Of a stretch of 64,000 nucleotides of DNA, positions 59,351 through 64,000 are shown one piece after another (positions within the stretch are counted from its first letter, which is position 1; each line of letters opens with the position of its first letter). Origin of the DNA: Scleroderma bovista. Taxonomy: Eukaryota > Basidiomycota > Agaricomycetes > Boletales > Sclerodermataceae. The notes beneath the pieces are model-generated. The model searched no databases. It was not told where the DNA came from and worked only from the letters and a program-made list of their open reading frames with translations. The stretch is from contig JAYMGJ010000257.1 of the NCBI GenBank assembly GCA_037178675.1, positions 1-64,000 on the forward strand, read 5' to 3'. The position numbers were made by a program, and so were the translations under genes.

Positions 59351-61605
59351 ATGGCAAATCCCCCCCCCACCACGGTCTCTCACCGCAGCCTCCTCCGGGA
59401 TGTCGCCCTCGTCGCGACCTGCACGACCGCCATGGTCGTCAATGTCCGTCCTCTCTCCCCTCCTTCCCTGCAGTGCTCATCCCCCACCCCAGGTCTCAAA
59501 TTCCACGTCCATAGCCATCTCCCTCGCCATGATCGGCAGGGGCCTCAACATCCAGGAAGATCAGCTCCAGTGGCTCCTCTCTTCCTATGCGCTCTCTTCC
59601 GTAGGCACTTCCGCTCAACAGACACCGCCCCAGTCTGACGCCCTTCCGCATTTTAGGGCTGTCTTTTGCTATTCTTCGGGAGACTCGCGGATCTCTATGG
59701 CCGCAAGAAAGCTTTTCTCCTCGGAATGTTGACACAGGTTATATTTGCCGTAGGCTGTGGCTTCGCCCCAAGTCCGTTGCTCCCCTTTGTCCTCCGCATC
59801 CTTCCTCATCACCCTTATTCCTAGACGGTATTACTCTGGATGTCCTTCGCGCGTTTCAGGGCTTGGGCGCCGCCGCCGCAATCCCATCCGCGGTATGTAC
59901 TACCCATCCCTGTTCGGTCCCTCGTTCTGAGTTCGTCATAGCTGGGTATCCTGGCTCATTCATTCCCTCCATCCCGCGCACGAACCATAGCTTTCACTAC
60001 ATTTGCTGCCGGTGCTCCTATCGGTGGTGCATTCGGATTCGTCGTTGGTGGAGTCGTCACACAGTTCTCAGAGTCCGTCTCTTGACATCTCTTGCAAAAC
60101 ACCGTACTGAACGTGCCCCCTAGTGACCATTGGAGATCTACCTTCTTCGTTGCAGCTGGCCTCTGTGCATTAACCTTCCTAGGAGGCATCGTGTCCATGC
60201 AACGCGACAACATTGACCATGGCGTAGACAGGCGCGTAGATTGGATCGGTGCTACCCTCGTCACCGTGGGCCTCGTCTTGATCGTCTTTGTTTTGGGCCA
60301 GGGCGGAATCGCTTCACAGGGCTGGAAAACACCATGTATGAACACCCTTCCTCAGCTGTCTTGTGCCTGATCTTTGTCTTGCTCGTTAGATATCATTGCT
60401 TGTTTGATCATTGGCATCCTCCTCATTGCAGCCTTCCTTGCTTGGGAATACCACCTGGAGAAAGTACTCAACGACCCTCATAGAACAAAGTCCACCTGGA
60501 CTCCCCCACCTCTCATGAAACTTTCGCTTTGGGCGCGTGCCAGGGGGCAACTAGCCGTCGTTCTTATTATCGCTTTCCTTAACTGGTGTGGCTTCCTCAG
60601 CTGGTCACTCTGGGTTCAGGTTCGTTTCTCATTTATCACCTCGCCCTCGATCACGGTATTGAGGCTTTCATGAAAACGTGTCCGCGACCGCAGCTGTATT
60701 ACCAAAACTACGTTCAACTAACCCCAATCCACACCATGGTCCGGTTTCTTCCCATGCTCGTTGCTGGTCTCCTGTGCAACTTCTTCGTCGCCCTCGTTGT
60801 CTCTAAGCTTCCCCTCGTTGTCTTCTTTGGTAAGTTCTGTCCAATCATATCCCTTTCCATCTACATGTGTTCATGACACGCGCTTTCCTGAACAGTGTCC
60901 GGAACGGTAATTACGGCATGCGCCGCGATTCTCTTCGCCCTGATCGATCCGTCGGCCACATACTGGGCCTTTGGCTTCCCATCAACAGTATTCATCGTCT
61001 TCGGCGCTGATTTCGTCTACTCTGCTGGGACGATTTTCCTTGCCAAAGTTGCCAATCCCGGAGAGCACAGTGTCGTCGGTGCCTTGTTCCAAACAATGAC
61101 GCAGGTGGGTGTCTCACGATCCATTCTCCATTTTCGTCGACTCATTTCACCAAACATGTTTACCGAACACGTGCCAAATAACTCTTCGACATCACCTTGC
61201 AAACCTTTAATAATGTGACTCGACACAACAGCTTGGCTCGGCGTTTGGCCTGACCCTTACCACGATCACGTTCAACAGCGTTGTCAACTCTGAGAGCAAG
61301 AAATTGGGTATACCAGTGAATGCGGCCGGATCGAGCGAAGCCGACCTCAAGGGTTACAAGGCCGCACAGTGGACAGCGGCCGCGTTCCCTCTTTTGGGTG
61401 AGTCCCACATGTTTCATGTATGGTACTTTGAGTCCAACCATCTCTAGCTGCCATCCTAGCTGCGCTCTTCCTCCGAAACGTGGGAATCGTCGGTCACAAG
61501 AATCGCAGAGAACAGGATGCCGAATCAGATCAGACCGTCGCTGTCGAGCCAGGTACCCCTCCAATAATGTCAGAGAAGCCTACCCCGATCCATAGCATCG
61601 TCTAA
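59351..61605 (+). CDS. MFS transporter, drug:H+ antiporter type (DHA2-like)
   Basis: Polytopic exporter resembling fungal aminotriazole/multidrug transporters. Start ATG 59351: MANPPPTTVSHRSLLRDVAL, then VSNSTSIAISLAMIGRGLNI, DQLQWLLSSYALSS|GCLLLF, and motif A GRLADLYGRKKAFLLG. Further exons: LDVLRAFQGLGAAAAIPS, FAAGAPIGGAFGFVVGGVVT (motif-C-like glycines), DHWRSTFFVAAGLCALTFLG, GATLVTVGLVLIVFVLGQGG, LYYQNYVQLTPIHTMVRFLP, AGTIFLAKVANPGEHSVVGA and LFQTMTQLGSAFGLTLTT. The C-terminal cytosolic tail ends PTPIHSIV, TAA at 61603. About eleven exons. Roughly 14 membrane segments are expected. Substrate unknown. Confidence 0.88.
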
Positions 61606-63532
61606 ACCAATGGACTTCTCCGCGCTGGCGTGGATATGGATACTTTTATGTATGATGGATGCGACGCTACCTCGAAGGACAGCCGCTAATAACTCCACGA
61701 AACTTCCAGGAAAGCGACGGTTGACGATCGCATATACGTCTTATTGTGGTTCCCTATCCTCTACTTGCGTGGACTCGCCTACTTTACATCGAGTCCAAGA
61801 TGGACTTTCTAGTGGATGTGTGGAGAATGTGATGGACAGGAGGAGGTTTTTCTGACCTTGTGCAGTTCACGGACCCAAAATCAACGTGTTCCACCAAGCC
61901 AGTGCTAGGTTGATCGTTATCTCGAAAATGCTGTTAAGGTCTCTTCATTTACTGTTCAGGCGTGCCGTGTCTTTTCATGCTTCATGGCGTTATGTCCCAT
62001 GTATCTCGACTCCATCCTATAGATTACTACCCACATAAATGGCACTTGTTACTCGATCACTTCTTCTATCGCACTTAGGTCGGATATCAGCTTGCAGCAT
62101 GTTTCTTAAGTTAAATTCGCACTGTATCGCCCGTGAATAAATTATTCGAACCTACCTGGCAGTCACCCTCGGCGCAAGCACATCCTATGATCCAACACAT
62201 GGCGTACCTGACGGATAAACGTAAATGAGATACAGCATATGGACACTTCTACTACAGGGCCACCCAGTCTCCCTTATGCAACGTTTAGGACGTGGAGGAA
62301 GATTAGGGCCACCGGCGACATGAATCTGTAGTGTGCCACGGTGTCAAATCGGATACTAGTTCCAGCCAGCGAAATTCGTCGAAATTCGCCTCGTTTCGCC
62401 GGTCGCTAGTGAGATTATCCTCGGAGGGTGGGCGTGCCTTGCACACGCTGTGAGCACTTAGGCGAGGATGTGGGTCCAAGGTGGGGACCGACGGTCCGGA
62501 CACACCAGGAAGATTGGCTGTGTGCGTTGCCGCGCCACCACTGGGCCGATGACGACGATGACCTGATCTGTGGACCCACCCGCGCAAACGCGCTGCGTTT
62601 ATCGTCCCCGGCTTAGCTATTTGTGGTCCCGGGCCTTGAACGAATGTGTGCAGTAATTAAGGACCTATTATTCTAAGTCGAATGAATGCTTGAATATAGC
62701 CATCCAAGAGGTGTACGCACCTGAAATTCGAAGGCGTTGTTTGGCAATGACTCGAGGACACTGGATCACGGCCCTTGCGATCGACCTGACTCCAACTGTA
62801 TGGAATTCACCAGGCTGTAAGATATCAATCGCAAGGTGCTCAGTGAGACGGTGGGAGCCTGTACACTTGACAAACGGCTAGCACGGCCATCGATTTTAGC
62901 ACTTAAAAGTGGAGGGGGAAGGGAGAGGAGGGGCCCAAAATCCAACACAACTCAGATTGTGCTGTGAGTAGCCGTTGGAGCCGGGAGCACTGTCACTGCA
63001 TCCAGCATCTCGTTTTCATTTTGTGTCATCTGATCCGGATTTTTTGGGGCCGGATCAATTGTTTTATGGAAGGTTGGGCGGGATGGAAGTGAGGGCTGAG
63101 TGAAGCTGGCATGTGAAACAATGCACAGACGGAGCAAAGCGTACCTCGAATATGACAAGAATAACCTGTCCTTGTCCCTCAAATTATGGATTGTTCCTCC
63201 AAGACACCAGGCCAACTGCCAAAGCCAAATCTTGCACCGTTCACTCCAACTCAAAGCCGACACATCGAACACTACGGTTGCCTAATTTGGACACCTCTTA
63301 TTGTTATTAGCCCCTGGAAGCCACAGTGGTTAGATGACACCAATTCTCCCTTGCTTATTGTTATGCACTCTCGCTTCATGTATCATGTAACGGCGCCACC
63401 TGCTGTCTTTGGATTGGACGGTCCGGAAATTTAGCAAAAGACAATTGGACTGGGTGCATTATGACCTCGGCCCCTCTTGGTCGGTCTTGAAAATTACGCA
63501 CTAGATGTGATCGCGGCAGGTGCTCTCTCTCG
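61606..63532. other. Gene-poor region before the pheromone gene
   Basis: 1.9 kb. I searched it for further short CAAX-ended frames on both strands and found no convincing one; a TGT GTC ATC TGA at about 63026 ends one residue too early. No other gene recognised. The 5' UTR of the pheromone gene begins at its right end. Confidence 0.45.
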
Positions 63533-63540
63533 TATATAAA
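63533..63540 (+). promoter_or_regulatory. TATA box of the pheromone-precursor gene
   Basis: TATATAAA, 119 bp before the ATG. Between them, donor GTAAGT at 63555 and acceptor ctgtctccag ending 63655 outline a likely 101-nt intron in the 5' UTR, so the mature leader would be short. Confidence 0.6.
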
Positions 63541-63658
63541 GTCCACCGGGTCAGGTAAGTACCTCCTCAGTTCGCAAGGACTTCGTGCGCTTATCCATCT
63601 CTCTGCCAGCTGTTGAGTCGCTGTCTCCCAGCTATATCACCACTGCTGTCTCCAGGGA

Positions 63659-63787
63659 ATGGATTCCTTCAGTACCATCCTCTCCGTCTTCTATCCCCAT
63701 GTTGAGAGCGAGGAAACCATGCCTCAAATACCAGTGGAGGAGGAAGCGTATGGCGGCTCGGGTACCAACTACTGCGTCATTTCATGA
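63659..63787 (+). CDS. Lipopeptide mating-pheromone precursor (CAAX)
   Basis: 42 codons from ATG 63659 to TGA 63787, too short for the usual length cut-offs. The product begins MDSFSTILSVFYP and ends GGSGTNYCVIS. The last four residues CVIS are a CAAX box for farnesylation, and the Cys is preceded by a small Gly/Ser/Thr/Tyr stretch, exactly as in Agaricomycete B-mating-type pheromone precursors, which typically also start MD.F. The middle is acidic (VESEET, VEEEA), as in other precursors; a processing site there would give a mature peptide of roughly 10-14 residues. It has a TATA box, and a probable 5' UTR intron ends three bases before the ATG. No STE3-type receptor is inside the window. It could be a mating-type gene or one of the scattered non-mating-type pheromone-like genes. 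Confidence 0.82.
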   Translation: MDSFSTILSVFYPHVESEETMPQIPVEEEAYGGSGTNYCVIS

Positions 63788-64000
63788 GCTCGGAGGAGCC
63801 AGGACGTATGTGGGCGCATAGTAAGCTGCGGGCACCATCACATCAATGCATTGTATGTTCGTTCTTGTCTTCGGAAGGATGTTTCATATGCTCATTCCCT
63901 TAGCAGCGTGTTCAGACGATACCACTGTACTCATTCCATGAATCATCCACACACATCATATTATCGTCGGCGGTTGTAAAGAGGAGCACTTCAATCGGTC
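63788..64000. other. Right window edge
   Basis: 213 bp 3' of the pheromone gene; no gene seen. Confidence 0.5.

Noticed and set aside
63020..63032. TGT GTC ATC TGA, resembling the end of another CAAX pheromone gene
   Set aside because: The stop comes one residue too early for CAAX, and no upstream MD.F start is in frame.
1..64000. CRISPR arrays, bacterial operons, intact retrotransposons or viral genes
   Set aside because: None seen; the window is eukaryotic with spliceosomal introns, and no reverse transcriptase, integrase or transposase motif was found by reading.

Overview
The window is nuclear DNA from a filamentous basidiomycete, most probably an Agaricomycete mushroom-type fungus. The reasons are dense genes with many short (about 45-100 nt) GT-AG introns, very small exons, families typical of Agaricomycetes (DUF1399/GRDP-like protein, F-box and LRR proteins, a MUB1/samB MYND protein, a TRPY/YVC1 channel), and a 42-codon CAAX-terminated pheromone precursor near the right edge. 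All gene models were spliced by eye from reading frames and GT/AG sites, so exon borders are proposals.

Layout. 1-1510 (-): DUF1399 protein cut by the left edge. 3133-5219 (-): PHO84-type phosphate transporter. 5803-6674 (-): LYR protein of the LYRM5/ETFRF1 type. 6675-10384: gene desert holding one strong hairpin. 10385-19059: eIF1A (+), F-box/ankyrin protein (-), macro-domain protein (-), YANK/STK32 kinase (-) and YVC1 vacuolar channel (+). 20787-22870 (+): a second PHO84-type transporter. 23286-26634 (-): an LRR protein and an F-box protein. 26913-30927 (-): TBC Rab-GAP, head to head with COA6 (+, 31116). 32424-35767 (+): a hypothetical protein and a TPR protein. 35768-39063: intergenic DNA with a duplicated repeat and a 1-kb stretch without a single CpG. 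39020-42741 (-): alpha-arrestin. 45262-47932 (-): a large disordered protein. 51402-51821 (+): candidate small secreted protein. 52374-53969 (+): MINDY deubiquitinase. 54212-57118 (+): MUB1/samB. 58335-58811 (+): HSP10. 59351-61605 (+): DHA-type MFS exporter. 63659-63787 (+): pheromone precursor.

Most genes are ordinary housekeeping or signalling genes with no single pathway. Two loose themes are visible: phosphate uptake (two related PHO84-like genes about 15.6 kb apart in opposite orientation) and ubiquitin control (MINDY, MUB1, F-box proteins, alpha-arrestin). I saw no tRNA, rRNA, CRISPR array, intact transposon or intact viral gene. The items I rate most worth a second look are the pheromone precursor, which is much shorter than ordinary gene-calling cut-offs, the CpG-free block with its CpG-retaining relative 1.2 kb away, and the 18-bp hairpin at 9.8 kb.
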